Below, one piece after another: positions 38,402 through 48,200 of a DNA stretch of 64,000 nt. Below the pieces are notes generated by a model that saw nothing but the letters and a program-made list of their open reading frames with translations, made no database searches and had not been told where the DNA came from. Position 1 is the first letter of the stretch; the number at the start of each line of letters is the position of its first letter. The DNA is from Corynebacterium jeikeium (lineage in GTDB: Bacteria; Actinomycetota; Actinomycetes; Mycobacteriales; Mycobacteriaceae): NCBI RefSeq assembly GCF_000738175.1, contig NZ_JFCH01000011.1:62001-126000 (forward strand), read 5' to 3'. The position numbers and the translations under genes were made by a program.

Positions 38402-39580
38402 ATGAACCCCGAGTTCCTCCCCGCTTCTGGCGCGTCGCGCACGGTCTCTATCGGCGACGTGGTCACGGAGGCGGGTGTAACTATTTTTGACGCCGAACTC
38501 CGCTACTTCGCGTTCTACGACTCTCCGGATGGCGCCGCGGACTATGCCGAGTTCTCCGCCGGCCCTGAGCCGGGGCTGTCCCCGGAGGAGCGGCCGATTG
38601 TGCTGATCGAGCATGCCCTCACTGGCGACGGCAATGCCGCCGACTGGTGGGCGGACATGGTGGGCCCAAACAAGCCCATCGACACCACCCGCTACCTGGT
38701 GCTCTGTGCCAATGTGCTGGGCGGCTGCCAGGGGTCCACCGGCCCGAGTTCACCGCACCCCGACGGCCAGGCATGGGGTTCGCGATTCCCCGCTTTGTCG
38801 ATCCGTGACATGGTTACGGCGGAACGGCTGTTGTTGGAGCGTGTGGGCGTCACAAAGATCCATGCCCTTGTGGGTGCCTCGATGGGCGGGGCGCGGGTGC
38901 TGGAGTGGTCGCTCATGTACCCGGAGATGGTCAACGCGGCGTTACCGATCGCGGTGAGCGCGCGTGCGTCTGCGTGGCAGATTGGCCTGCAGTCCAGCCA
39001 GATCCGCTTCATTGAGGCGGATCCGGCCTGGCAGGGCGGCGATTACTACGACTCGGGCGAGGTTCCCTCGCATGGGCTGGGGCAGGCGCGCCGCATCGCG
39101 CACCTGACGTATCGAGGCGAGCTGGAAGTCGATGAGCGTTTCGGGGTGGATCCGCAGAACGGCGAAAACCCCTACGGGCCGTACCGCGACCCGCACCAGC
39201 GTTTCGCGGTAGAAAGTTACCTGGATCGCCAGGCCGAGAAGCTGGTCGCGCGCTTCGATGCAGGCAGCTATGTGGTGCTAACCGACGCGCTGAACAGGCA
39301 CGACGTCGGCCGTGGCCGGGGGGGCATGAACGCCGCCTTGGGCTCGTGTGAGGTGCCGACGATGGTGGTGGGTGTGGATACCGACATTCTGTACCCGCTG
39401 CACCAGCAGGAGCACCTGTCGCGCAATCTGGGAGACTTCATCGGCATGTCGAAGATCACCTCGCCGACAGGCCACGATGGGTTCCTGATCGAGTCGCGCC
39501 AGATGGGCCAGGCGTTGGCGAAGTTCCTGGCGAAGGCGGAGATCATCGCCGAGGGGACCGAGGGCGCTGCGCGGGCTTAG
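38402..39580 (+). CDS. metX: Homoserine O-acetyltransferase MetX
   Basis: A 392-residue alpha/beta-hydrolase-fold acyltransferase making O-acetyl-L-homoserine from homoserine and acetyl-CoA. The oxyanion region LIEHALTGDGNAADWW, NVLGGCQGSTGPSS, the nucleophile elbow GASMGGAR with S160, VGVDTDILYPLHQQEHL (Asp) and SPTGHDGFLIE (His) complete the triad. It starts 34 bases after metY, with its own leaderless -10 box. The stop overlaps the convergent DUF3017 gene by 4 bases. Confidence 0.95.
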   Translation: MNPEFLPASGASRTVSIGDVVTEAGVTIFDAELRYFAFYDSPDGAADYAEFSAGPEPGLSPEERPIVLIEHALTGDGNAADWWADMVGPNKPIDTTRYLVLCANVLGGCQGSTGPSSPHPDGQAWGSRFPALSIRDMVTAERLLLERVGVTKIHALVGASMGGARVLEWSLMYPEMVNAALPIAVSARASAWQIGLQSSQIRFIEADPAWQGGDYYDSGEVPSHGLGQARRIAHLTYRGELEVDERFGVDPQNGENPYGPYRDPHQRFAVESYLDRQAEKLVARFDAGSYVVLTDALNRHDVGRGRGGMNAALGSCEVPTMVVGVDTDILYPLHQQEHLSRNLGDFIGMSKITSPTGHDGFLIESRQMGQALAKFLAKAEIIAEGTEGAARA

Positions 39581-39936
39581 CTGGTCAGCGGGTCGACGCT
39601 CACGGCGATCCACAGAATGATTATGCCGATGGCGGCGGTGAAGGCGGTATCGAACTTGCGAGAACGCACCGCCAGCACGCCCAGCACGCGGGAGTCCAGG
39701 AGTAAGCGAAGTACAGCCAGGTAGACCATCGCGCTGCCCAGCATGACGCTAGCTCGACGCCACCTGTCCACCAACAACAGCGCCAGCACAGCCAGCAGCA
39801 TCAGCCCGAACAGCCCCAGCAGCGCGTATTGGACGGAGCGGGAGAGCCGGGAGGGCGGGTTGTTCCGGTCGTGGGGGTTATCGAGGAGTCGCAGGCGGGC
39901 GTCGCCGATGCGGGCTGGGCGGGAGCGATTAGGCAC
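39577..39936 (-). CDS. DUF3017 small membrane protein
   Basis: 119 residues. A basic polar N-terminus ([23 protein letters not shown]) is followed by three hydrophobic spans (about 36-56, 63-82, 95-115). The core matches the actinobacterial DUF3017 family usually encoded next to folD. Function unknown. It overlaps the 3' end of folD by 8 bases and is translationally coupled to it. Confidence 0.78.
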   Translation of the reverse strand: MPNRSRPARIGDARLRLLDNPHDRNNPPSRLSRSVQYALLGLFGLMLLAVLALLLVDRWRRASVMLGSAMVYLAVLRLLLDSRVLGVLAVRSRKFDTAFTAAIGIIILWIAVSVDPLTS

Positions 39937-40786
39937 GCAGCAGCTTCTCCGCGCGCTCGACGACGTTGCGCACCAGGAAGGCTCGGGTCAGCGGGCCTAC
40001 TCCCCCGGGGTTCGGGGAGACGGCGCCGGCAACGTCCCACACATCCGGGTGTACGTCGCCCTTCAGCTTGCCGTCCTCGCCGCGGGAGACTCCCACGTCC
40101 AGGATCGCCGCGCCCGGCTTGACCATGTCCGCGGTGATCATGTGCGGCACGCCAGCGGCGGCGACAATCACGTCCGCGGCCTTCGTCTCCGCCGCCAGGT
40201 CCTTGGTGCCGGTGTGGCAGAGGGTGACAGTGGAGTTCTCGCTGCGGCGGGTGAGCATCAGGCCGATCGGGCGACCGACCGTCACTCCACGGCCAATGAC
40301 TACAACCTTCGCACCGTTCAGCTCCACGCCGAAGCGGCGGAGCAGGTGAATCGCACCGTTGGGAGTGCAGGGCAGCGGGGCGGGCTCGTTGAGCACCAGC
40401 TTGCCCAGGTTTACCGGGTGCAGCCCATCGGCATCCTTGTCCGGGTCGATGCGCTCCAGCACAGCATTTTCATCCAGGTGCTTCGGCAGCGGCAGCTGCA
40501 CGATGTAGCCGGTGCAGGCATCGTCGGCGTTCAGCTCGTCGATGACTGCGTTGAGCTCTTCCTGGGATACGTCCGCCGGGAGGTCCTTGCGGATGGAGTT
40601 CACGCCGATCTGCTCGCAGTCCTTGTGCTTCATGCGCACATAGGAGTGGCTGGCCGGGTCGTCGCCCACCAGCACGGTGGCCAGGCCGGGAGTCACGCCC
40701 TTTTCCTTCAGCGCGGCGACGCGCTGTTCCAGGTCGGCGAAGATCTCGTCGCGGTAGAGTTTTCCATCCAATTTAGTAGCTGCCAT
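39929..40786 (-). CDS. folD: FolD, methylenetetrahydrofolate dehydrogenase/cyclohydrolase
   Basis: A 285-residue bifunctional enzyme interconverting 5,10-methylene-, methenyl- and 10-formyl-THF with [27 protein letters not shown] with the catalytic lysine near 55, [36 protein letters not shown] (the NADP loop, usually GRSxxVGxP) and NPGGVGPLT are present. The GRG in place of GRS is a small departure. It supplies one-carbon units for methionine, fitting the metY/metX context. Confidence 0.95.
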   Translation of the reverse strand: MAATKLDGKLYRDEIFADLEQRVAALKEKGVTPGLATVLVGDDPASHSYVRMKHKDCEQIGVNSIRKDLPADVSQEELNAVIDELNADDACTGYIVQLPLPKHLDENAVLERIDPDKDADGLHPVNLGKLVLNEPAPLPCTPNGAIHLLRRFGVELNGAKVVVIGRGVTVGRPIGLMLTRRSENSTVTLCHTGTKDLAAETKAADVIVAAAGVPHMITADMVKPGAAILDVGVSRGEDGKLKGDVHPDVWDVAGAVSPNPGGVGPLTRAFLVRNVVERAEKLLRA

Positions 40787-40860
40787 ACCGCCTATTATTC
40801 CACGCGGGCTCGCTGGGATCGAGGTGGCGTCATGGCTAAAAGAGCAACTAGCACAAGAAG

Positions 40861-41490
40861 CTAGTAGGGCCTACCCGGCCAGTGCGGCGCATAGGCGACA
40901 GTTGGACGAGCCGGGTTCGTGGCGGCCACGACCACGCCGATGACGACGATGGCGATTCCGGCCAGGGCGACCAAGGTGGGGATTGTGAGAGTATGCTGCA
41001 GAGTCGTTTCGGTATCCAGCCAGGTATCGAGGATTTCGATGTAGCGCTGCCCATCTTCCGCGGTCATTACATCCCGGCCATTAGATCCCCCGGTGGGCCA
41101 AGCTTTCTCTCCGTACTCCCGGATTTCCTCGCGAAAATCCCACCCTGGCACCACCGCGAAAGCCGCCCCGCCACCCCACCAGACGAGCATGCCGCTCCAA
41201 AAAATGGCGAGGGAATCATTGCACCACTTCGGGATCGCGAGCGCCACGAAATTGAGGAGGCACTGAATGCCGAAGAAGAGCGGGCCGACCGCGGCTGCGA
41301 CCAGAAGGATCCCCACCCAGTCCTTGCCATAGAAAACGAAGCGCAAGACGCAGTACACGATCGGCATAAGGAAGGCAGCTAGCCAGCCGATCAGCAAAGG
41401 CATGAAGCGAGAGTCTTGGCCGGTTTGCGGCGGCGGGGCATACCCGTAGGCGGGCATAGGGGCAGGCGAGCCGTAGTGAGGGTACGTCAT
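40861..41490 (-). CDS. Membrane protein with Pro/Tyr-rich N-terminus
   Basis: 209 residues. The start [19 protein letters not shown] is cytoplasmic and of the same type as the tails of the 20.6-24 kb cluster. Four or five hydrophobic spans follow, including [20 protein letters not shown] and [19 protein letters not shown]. Function unknown. The ATG at 41490 was chosen over an upstream frame because it gives the typical polar start. It lies between folD and the pilus operon terminator. Confidence 0.65.
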   Translation of the reverse strand: MTYPHYGSPAPMPAYGYAPPPQTGQDSRFMPLLIGWLAAFLMPIVYCVLRFVFYGKDWVGILLVAAAVGPLFFGIQCLLNFVALAIPKWCNDSLAIFWSGMLVWWGGGAAFAVVPGWDFREEIREYGEKAWPTGGSNGRDVMTAEDGQRYIEILDTWLDTETTLQHTLTIPTLVALAGIAIVVIGVVVAATNPARPTVAYAPHWPGRPY

Positions 41491-41565
41491 GCCACCGATC
41501 CTGTCAGAAGGCGGACACTTTGGCTGGGTATTCTGGGCATTAAGGTGAACACGGCCAAGAGCATG

Positions 41566-41597
41566 AAAAACCGCGGCACGTTGAGAATATGCCGCGG
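41566..41597 (-). terminator. Intrinsic terminator of the pilus operon
   Basis: Read leftward, CCGCGGCA and TGCCGCGG (41590-41597 and 41571-41578) form an 8-bp stem with an 11-base loop followed by TTTTT. It lies 69 bases past the minor pilin stop. Confidence 0.8.
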
Positions 41598-41665
41598 GGT
41601 AGGATGAGGTTTTTCTTCCATACTTATAGAAGTTTCTGCACTGTGGGAATGTTCCCACAGTTACT

Positions 41666-42592
41666 TTAATTCGCCTGCGATTCAGCCAGATCACGTCGGC
41701 GGCGAAGCAAGGTAAATGCACCCAAAACAACGAGCATGGCTCCGATGAGCGCCACCCACCACAGATGCGCTCCGGTTTGTGCCAGTCGATCGATGATGCT
41801 TGAAGACTCGCCGCCTTCATGGCCACCGCCTGGGCTATTTGGCGGTGCTGGAGTATCCGGGTGCTCCGGCGGCGGGGTACCTGGAGTGCTTGGTTTATCG
41901 GGCGGCGTCCCGGGCTTATCCGGAGGCGTTCCGGGATCGTCCGGCGGCGTTCCTGGCTTATCTGGAGGCGTTCCGGGATCGTCCTCCGGCTTCGGCTTCG
42001 TATTCACCGTCACGTTGTAGTTCCAGCTGCCGGTTTCTCCGATAGGGATCGTGATGAGGAAAGGACTGGACTGGCGGTATTCCTTAGTGGGATCCGCGCC
42101 CTCGTATTCTGTGACCAAGTACAAACCGACCGGGAGACCGGTGAACACTGCCTTACCGGAACTATCTGTGTACGCCTCAAAGGTCCTATCGAATCCCCGC
42201 CGACGAGCATCAGCTACCGAGAGCCGCTTCGCCTGTTTCATCCCCTTCTCGGTAGTGAGGTCAATCCCCTGGACACGCTGCGCTGTGAAGCGAATGTTGT
42301 CGATAGGCCCAAAGGGTTTCTTGCCCCCTCGGTCGTCCCACCAATTTGGTTCGCTTTTCACCACAGTGAGAGTACCGAGACGGGTGGCATCAATAAATTT
42401 CACATCCAGGTCTTCGACCTGGCCTGTGATGGTGTGCTGCTTCGCGTTAGCCTGCGGCACAACAGGGGCGGGGGCAACGAGCGGAGTGCCGACCAGAGCC
42501 ACGACTGCGCCCAAACCGAACACGGAGCGGCGCAGCCCGGCACGGTGCACCGGCGCCCGCTGCACATGTGACGCGGTGTTCATGAGGTTCAC
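41666..42592 (-). CDS. Minor (base) pilin with LAQTG sorting signal
   Basis: 308 residues. Signal peptide (SVFGLGAVVALVGTPLVAPAP) to about residue 50, one Cna-B-like domain (about 55-198; FRFTAQRV-type strands, GKAVFTGLPVGLYLVTEY), a Pro-rich stalk of PGTPPDK/D units (about 202-260), then LAQTG, a membrane span and RRRR. The sorting motif differs from LPxTG at position 2. It is the last gene of the operon, so by analogy with SpaB/SpaE it would sit at the pilus base for housekeeping-sortase anchoring. The GTG start has AGAGGA 7 bases upstream; an ATG three codons later is possible. Confidence 0.85.
   Translation of the reverse strand: MNLMNTASHVQRAPVHRAGLRRSVFGLGAVVALVGTPLVAPAPVVPQANAKQHTITGQVEDLDVKFIDATRLGTLTVVKSEPNWWDDRGGKKPFGPIDNIRFTAQRVQGIDLTTEKGMKQAKRLSVADARRRGFDRTFEAYTDSSGKAVFTGLPVGLYLVTEYEGADPTKEYRQSSPFLITIPIGETGSWNYNVTVNTKPKPEDDPGTPPDKPGTPPDDPGTPPDKPGTPPDKPSTPGTPPPEHPDTPAPPNSPGGGHEGGESSSIIDRLAQTGAHLWWVALIGAMLVVLGAFTLLRRRRDLAESQAN
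41883..41987 (-). repeat. 21-bp tandem repeats encoding the Pro-rich stalk
   Basis: Five in-frame 21-base units (for example from 41904, 41925, 41946 and 41967) encode PGTPPDK/PGTPPDD. Units alternate between two types, so a 42-base higher-order unit is visible. Copy number is likely to vary between strains. Confidence 0.8.
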
Positions 42593-42595
42593 GGC

Positions 42596-43516
42596 TTATT
42601 CCTCTTCCATTTCTTCTTCGCCTACTACTACCTGTTCGGATTGTCTGGCTTTCTGCTTCTTCCGCTCGCGAAGGAACCACCAAGTAATCAGTGCGATGAT
42701 CAACACTGCGGCGGCGAGCAGTAGCCACATCCACCACTGCATCAGCTTGCCGCGATCATCGAACACGTTGCCTTCGTCCTCATCCATTGGAACGCGGTGT
42801 GCATGCACCAGGAGCCGGTGGGTATTCACACCGTAGGGGGTGCAAGTGATGAGGGTCAGTAGGTCCTCGTCCGGTCGGGTTTTGAGGCTGTCGACCTCGC
42901 CCGGCAAGACAACCTCTGTGTCGTACACCTCGTACTTCATCTTCTCGCCGAAGGTGGATACGTAAACCGCATCGCCCTTCCGCACATCCACGAGGTCATC
43001 CCACAGCGTGGCGTTGGACAGGCCTGTATGGCCTGTAATAACCGCGTGAGTTCCCTTCCCACCTACAGGTAAGGAGGATCCATATAGGTGCCCAAGACCT
43101 TTTTGCAGAACCTCGTCGGACGTCCCGTGATAGACGGGGAGGCGCGATTCGATGGACGGGATAACCACTTGGCTCATGGCACTCTGGCCAGAGAGCTGGG
43201 AAAGATAGTCTTCGTACGCGGGGTTATCCTCGCTGACGCGAGCCAGCCACGGATCTAAGATCGGTCCGTCCTTGTGCGTCGTGTTGTACCTGCGGGCTTC
43301 CTCTACCGCTCGACTAAGGGCCTGAGGATCCGTTTCCTTCAAGTCTTGTTCGTATTGTTCCGCGATTTTTTGTTGCTGGTGGTTGTTCCACTGCGTGGCG
43401 TAAACGGGATAAAGCATGACAAGCAGCCCCACCACCACTAAGAGGATGGGGAGGAAGGTGCGACGAAAGAGTGATCGCGGTGCGCTCTTTCGATGCTTAC
43501 CAATTGTGCTTGTCAT
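42596..43516 (-). CDS. Class C (pilin-polymerising) sortase
   Basis: 306 residues. An N-terminal span (about 18-40), a lid motif DPW (ILDPWLARV, near residue 87) that occupies the active site in class C sortases, and catalytic residues H in AVITGHTGLS, C in TLITCTPYG and R in HRLLVHAHR. A second span near the C-terminus (about 258-280) is followed by a charged tail. It joins the major pilin LPNTG threonine to the pilin-motif lysine of the next subunit. It lies between the major and minor pilin genes. Confidence 0.94.
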   Translation of the reverse strand: MTSTIGKHRKSAPRSLFRRTFLPILLVVVGLLVMLYPVYATQWNNHQQQKIAEQYEQDLKETDPQALSRAVEEARRYNTTHKDGPILDPWLARVSEDNPAYEDYLSQLSGQSAMSQVVIPSIESRLPVYHGTSDEVLQKGLGHLYGSSLPVGGKGTHAVITGHTGLSNATLWDDLVDVRKGDAVYVSTFGEKMKYEVYDTEVVLPGEVDSLKTRPDEDLLTLITCTPYGVNTHRLLVHAHRVPMDEDEGNVFDDRGKLMQWWMWLLLAAAVLIIALITWWFLRERKKQKARQSEQVVVGEEEMEEE

Positions 43517-43549
43517 GTCCGTTGCTTTCCCGTTCGAACTGCCTAGCCC

Positions 43550-45040
43550 CTACTGCTGGGTGCTTCGGCGAGCTGCGTAGAAACCGCCACCGATAATTGC
43601 CAAACCAGCCAGAACGATGGCCCAGAAGCCTGCGCCACCGGTGTTCGGCAGGTGGTTTTCGTCGGTGTAGTTCTTGATGTTGGCGGTGTACTTGATTTCG
43701 GCGGTCGGTGCACCGTTTTTGTCCACGTCGCCCTTGTTCAGCTCGAAGTGTTCAAGCGCATCGTTGGCCACGTAGCCTTCAGGTGCCTTGGTCTCCTGCA
43801 AGCAGTAGTTGGTCTCCGAGTCCGCCTGGTTGTTGGCGAAATCGGTAACGTGCACGCCCTCGATGGTGACAGTGCCCTGGTCGTTGGTGGTCCACGTATC
43901 CTTACCCTGGACATTCAGAGGCTCGGTGTCCTCCTTCTGCTTCCAGGCCCCGTTACTGTCGTCGACACACTGCACCAACTGGAACTCTGCACCCTCCAGC
44001 TGCTTGTTCTCATCGTTGCCGTCGATCTTGTTAATGACGACCTTGCCCCAGTAGGTGTGAACCTTATCCGACGTCTTCTCTGTGTCGTGGTCGGAAGAGC
44101 CGTTATTGGTGATCAGCGTTGCGTCGTTGGGAACGTGCTGGATGAAGCCCTTGGTCTTGGTCGTGATGGTGGTGAACACGACGTCGGTGGACTTCAGCTT
44201 GTCGCGGCCAGCTTCGGTGAATTCGACCCTGATCTCCTGGCCTTCCTTTACCAACTGGTAGTCGGTGTCTGCCACCAATGCTTGAGCGCTGTCAGCGGCC
44301 GCTCCGTACTTCACCTCGACAGTGGCGTTTTCAGCGTCCAGGTTCTGATCAAGCTCATCCTTGACGATGTACTTGCTCAGCGTGGAATTCTTAGCAACAG
44401 CCGGAACACCCGTGGTGATCGTGTACTTGTAGTTCTGGCCTGCCTGTGCGTTCTGGTCCTCAACTTCCTTGGTGATTGTCACCTTGGAGTTCTTCGGGTA
44501 CGCGTGTACGTCATAGATCCAGCCCGTGCCCTCCGAGTTGGTCATCGGCACATACACCAGGAACGGTGCGCCGGGCACCAGACCCGAATCAGCCGGGACT
44601 TCGGTTTCGGTGACCTTGTAGAGGCCCTTTGGCAATCCATCGAACTTCAGGGTGCCATCTTCGCCGGTGGTGCCTTCCTTGACGTACGCACCGTCGCCTG
44701 TCCAGGCCTTTGCCTTGGAAGGATCAGTAATCTCGCGTGCCTTTGCCCAGTCGCCACTGTTGTTCAGTGGCTGAACCAGCTCAATCTTGTACTTGACATC
44801 CTTGGCCGGTTCACCAGAGGGATTGTCAATCTCGGTTCCGTTGCCCTGCTCGCCCTCAGCGCCGATGCGCTTGTGCAGGGTAAGGGAAAGTGGCTGGTTG
44901 TTGTCGATGGTGCTGACGGCCTGCGCCTGTGCGGTCGGGGCTTCGTAGACTACTTCGGCGCCGACGGTGCCGGCAGCCAGTGCGATAGCGAATGCAGCGG
45001 ACAGCGCACCTACGCGCTTGCCGACAGTTGCGTTAGACAT
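43550..45040 (-). CDS. Major pilin, SpaA/SpaD-like, LPNTG
   Basis: 496 residues. Signal peptide to about residue 42 (cut near AQAQAVS), N-terminal Cna-B domain, the pilin motif WIYDVHAYPKN with the polymerisation lysine, a central domain (about 185-335) of the isopeptide type (YKYTITTGVP), and a C-terminal Cna-B domain with the E-box-like YCLQETKAPEGY. LPNTG, a span and RR end the protein. It forms the pilus shaft. AAGGA sits 6 bases before the ATG. Confidence 0.95.
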   Translation of the reverse strand: MSNATVGKRVGALSAAFAIALAAGTVGAEVVYEAPTAQAQAVSTIDNNQPLSLTLHKRIGAEGEQGNGTEIDNPSGEPAKDVKYKIELVQPLNNSGDWAKAREITDPSKAKAWTGDGAYVKEGTTGEDGTLKFDGLPKGLYKVTETEVPADSGLVPGAPFLVYVPMTNSEGTGWIYDVHAYPKNSKVTITKEVEDQNAQAGQNYKYTITTGVPAVAKNSTLSKYIVKDELDQNLDAENATVEVKYGAAADSAQALVADTDYQLVKEGQEIRVEFTEAGRDKLKSTDVVFTTITTKTKGFIQHVPNDATLITNNGSSDHDTEKTSDKVHTYWGKVVINKIDGNDENKQLEGAEFQLVQCVDDSNGAWKQKEDTEPLNVQGKDTWTTNDQGTVTIEGVHVTDFANNQADSETNYCLQETKAPEGYVANDALEHFELNKGDVDKNGAPTAEIKYTANIKNYTDENHLPNTGGAGFWAIVLAGLAIIGGGFYAARRSTQQ

Positions 45041-45287
45041 GAACGTCCTTCTTTCTTACAAGTGAATGAGTAGTGGAAGTTGATCCGAGTGGTCGAGGGC
45101 ACATGGTTGGCAATACTCGTGGCGAGCTACTTGCGGTGAACACTGCGCGCCTTCGTAACGGATCCTTGTGTGAGCAATGTGGCTTCTTGGCTTCAGGTCA
45201 TCGTGCCCACCCGGGTCCATCTCGGCACCGGCCTGGGGTACTGTGTTGAAACATTGTTCTCCTCTTTAGAAGTTGTGCACGTCAGGG
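45041..45287 (-). other. Gap between tip gene and major pilin gene
   Basis: 247 bases with no full gene. It carries the short frame noted separately. No terminator or clear promoter was recognised, so the operon probably continues through it, perhaps with processing that raises shaft-pilin output. Confidence 0.35.
45198..45254 (-). other. Possible 18-codon reading frame with strong ribosome site
   Basis: AAAGAGGAG precedes an ATG by 4 bases on the minus strand, and the frame MFQHSTPGRC stops after 18 codons. It lies between the tip gene and the major pilin gene. It could be a leader peptide, a decayed gene start or chance. Confidence 0.25.
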
Positions 45288-48200
45288 TTAGTTCAGTCGT
45301 CGGCGTATGCCCATGGCTCCTGTGGCTGCGATGAGAAGCCCCGCGAGAATGGGGAGTATCACACCGTCGCCACCGGTCTTTGGCATCACGCCCTGGTGCA
45401 CATTGGCCACCTGCAGCCATGCACCGTCTGGATAGTCCTGTGGCAGGTCACTCGGCTTAGACGCAGCAAACAGCGCGCTCCGCTGGGCCGACTCCACGAT
45501 CGTCTTGCCACTGGCATCTCGTTTGATGCTGATTTTCACCGGGGTAGGCAAGAGCTGATAGCCGTCCGGCGACTTCGTCTCCAACAAGAAGTAGGTTCCG
45601 TAGTCCAGTTCAGTCCAGAGGTACTTTCCATCCTCTGTGACCTTGAGGTCCGCAATTTTGTTCGCCGCCGGTCCCGTGGGGTCTTGGTCGTAGATCGCGA
45701 ACTGCGCCCCGTATTTGTCGCCGTCGCGCGCGGGGATAGTCGTGATGTTTCCTGCGGAGTCCGAATCGACCTTCCATAGATAGAAACGGGTCTTATCGGG
45801 TCCGGGATAGCAACCCTCGTCTTCGAGGTCGCCCATCTTCACGCTATTGGCGAAGCCGCCGCGCTCTGCACTGCATTCTGGTGCGTCGTCACCGTCACCG
45901 GGTGTGACGCCACCTTCCCCGCCTCCGGCCGATTCAGTTCGAGCTTTATCGTATTCTGCCTTATCAAGGGTGAACTTCAGTTTGACTCGGTACCGATGAA
46001 TGCCGTCGCCATGCTTGGGATCCTGCCGTCCAACTGCATCGATGGTGCGCTTTTCCCGCATCTCTGGGGAATCTCCGGAACCTTCTCGGTCGCAGTTGTC
46101 TAGCCGGAAAATTCCCGTTTGCAGCACGTCGGGTTTTACCACACACGAAGGTGTGTCTCCTGGTTGTTTGTCCTTGGACGTGTATTCGTCAGTGAAGTAC
46201 ACCTCCGCACCGGTGAGCTTCGCTCCCTTGGGCAGCTTCGGGGTATCGGTGGGCACCGGGTAGACGTATTCGTTAAGGTCATCAAAGCTCTTGACCGTCA
46301 CGTCATAGGCAGCAGTGTATGTAACGTTGCCCTGGCCATCTGTGTCGGAAGAGATGTCGTCGAAGCCGACCTTTCCGTCACCGTTGGTGTCGATGGCAGT
46401 CTTGCTCAATGCACCTGGACAGGAATCGTAGGCAGTGTCGTTCGTCGGGTCTTCGTCTTTGTCGTGGTTAATCACAGACGCCGTATTCGGACGACATTCC
46501 GCACCGGACTTCAATGTCGCGCCAATGATGACGGTCGCCTTACCGCCGGCAGGCATGGGACCAAAGAAGTAGGTTTTTGTTATCTCGCCGGTTTGGGGGT
46601 TAGTCGTGGCAGCTTGAGTGTGGACATTCCCACCGTCGTACCCTTCGTAGATAACCTGGTCGTATTCCACAAGGCCTTCGTAGGTTGCCGGCAGAATGTC
46701 GTACAAGGTGAAACCTGACGAAGCACCTTTTCCGATGTTCTCAACCTCCAGCGCCCAATACTTCTTGTTCCTGGGCAAGCCGGCAGCATAGACCTGTTCC
46801 AGTCGGGGGTCTCCTGGCTCCAAAGTAGTTTTCTTTGCCTTAAGATCCGAGGGGATCTGCACTCCGGGGTTACTCGTTGCATCGGTGTTGTAGGAAGCAG
46901 GAAGTTTCGACAGCCGAGAGACCAGCTGAAAGCTCGGATGCTCTCCGGTTGGGTCGAAAACCCTAATCTGCATGCCCACCTGATCGGCAGTACTTCCTCC
47001 AGTACCAAAGCCGAGGTTGCCGTTGCCGTACAACCAGGCCTTACCCCAGACCTTCTCCGAGATCGCTGTATTACCAGACGGGTCTTGAAGCTGATCCGCG
47101 GGGATAGTCCACGTCTTCCGTTCTCCTGTATCCATGTTGATGCGCTCAAACATGACGTGTGTCTTTGGGTTCGCCCCGTCTTGCTGCATGCGGGCGGGAC
47201 TCACCAGACCCCAGAGGTACTGTGGGGCACTGGGGAGGACAACATGATCCTCAGCTCCAGCTTGGAAAGGCGGGTTGTATTGATTACGGGCAATCTCGCC
47301 ACGTGGATCCTTCGCACCTACCGCTGGCAAGGGAATCTTATACAGCTGTCGGGTACCGGATGTTGCGGTGTTGCCCACCCACATCACTTCGTTCGATCCA
47401 CGTAGGTCAAAGGTGCCGGTGTTGATTTGATCCAGGTCGTTTGGGTTTCCGCTGGTCGCCTTTTGGAAAAGGGTCGCCCCTTGAGCATTCTTGACCAGCC
47501 CGAGGTCGTACACCTCACCCGTGACCGGATTGATCTGCAGAAGATGGCCCGCGGGGTGGCATTCCTGGAGGCTCGAATTGTGGTTCGCCTGGCTTATGGC
47601 GTAGATCCAGTGATCCTTCGTGTTGTAGGACAGCGCGTTGTACACCCAGTTGGAGGGCTTGCCGATGGGGGTAAAAGTACTGCTACCCTCGATCTGCAGG
47701 TTGAGCTGTGTGCTCGTGTTTCCCGCCTGACCACCATTCGGCGTGGCCGACACGTAAACAGCCGTGCCCTTATTGAGTTCGTCTTGGGTGAGCTTTCGGG
47801 GACCTTTACGGGTTGTCGCCTCCTCACACTTACACGGCACCGAGACCATGCCATAAACCTTGACCGAGTAATCGTTACCTTGTGTCGACGGCGCATTCGT
47901 CAACACCTGTAGGGTATTTCCTGGCCAAGTATTGAATCCCGTCCCTGTACCTTCAAGGTCAAAAGAGACGGAATTTACCTTCCCTGCGCTATTACGACTT
48001 TGCACCGTAATACCGGTGGTTTGCACAGCCTTACCGTTCGTGCCGATCCGACCGCCTCCGGGTGGTGGCGTGGTAGACGAGTTGTATTCAACCCCGTTGC
48101 TGGTCTCCTTCTTAGTGACAAAAAACCCGCCTAGATCCACATTAAAGGACCTTGTAGTGCTAATTTCTACCCGGGTCAGCGGCAGATTCATCCCCCGCGT

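Noticed and set aside
45193..45420. 75-codon frame across the tip gene end and the following gap
   Set aside because: It overlaps the LPxTG-type C-terminus of the tip protein in another frame and is Arg/His/Ser-rich noise.
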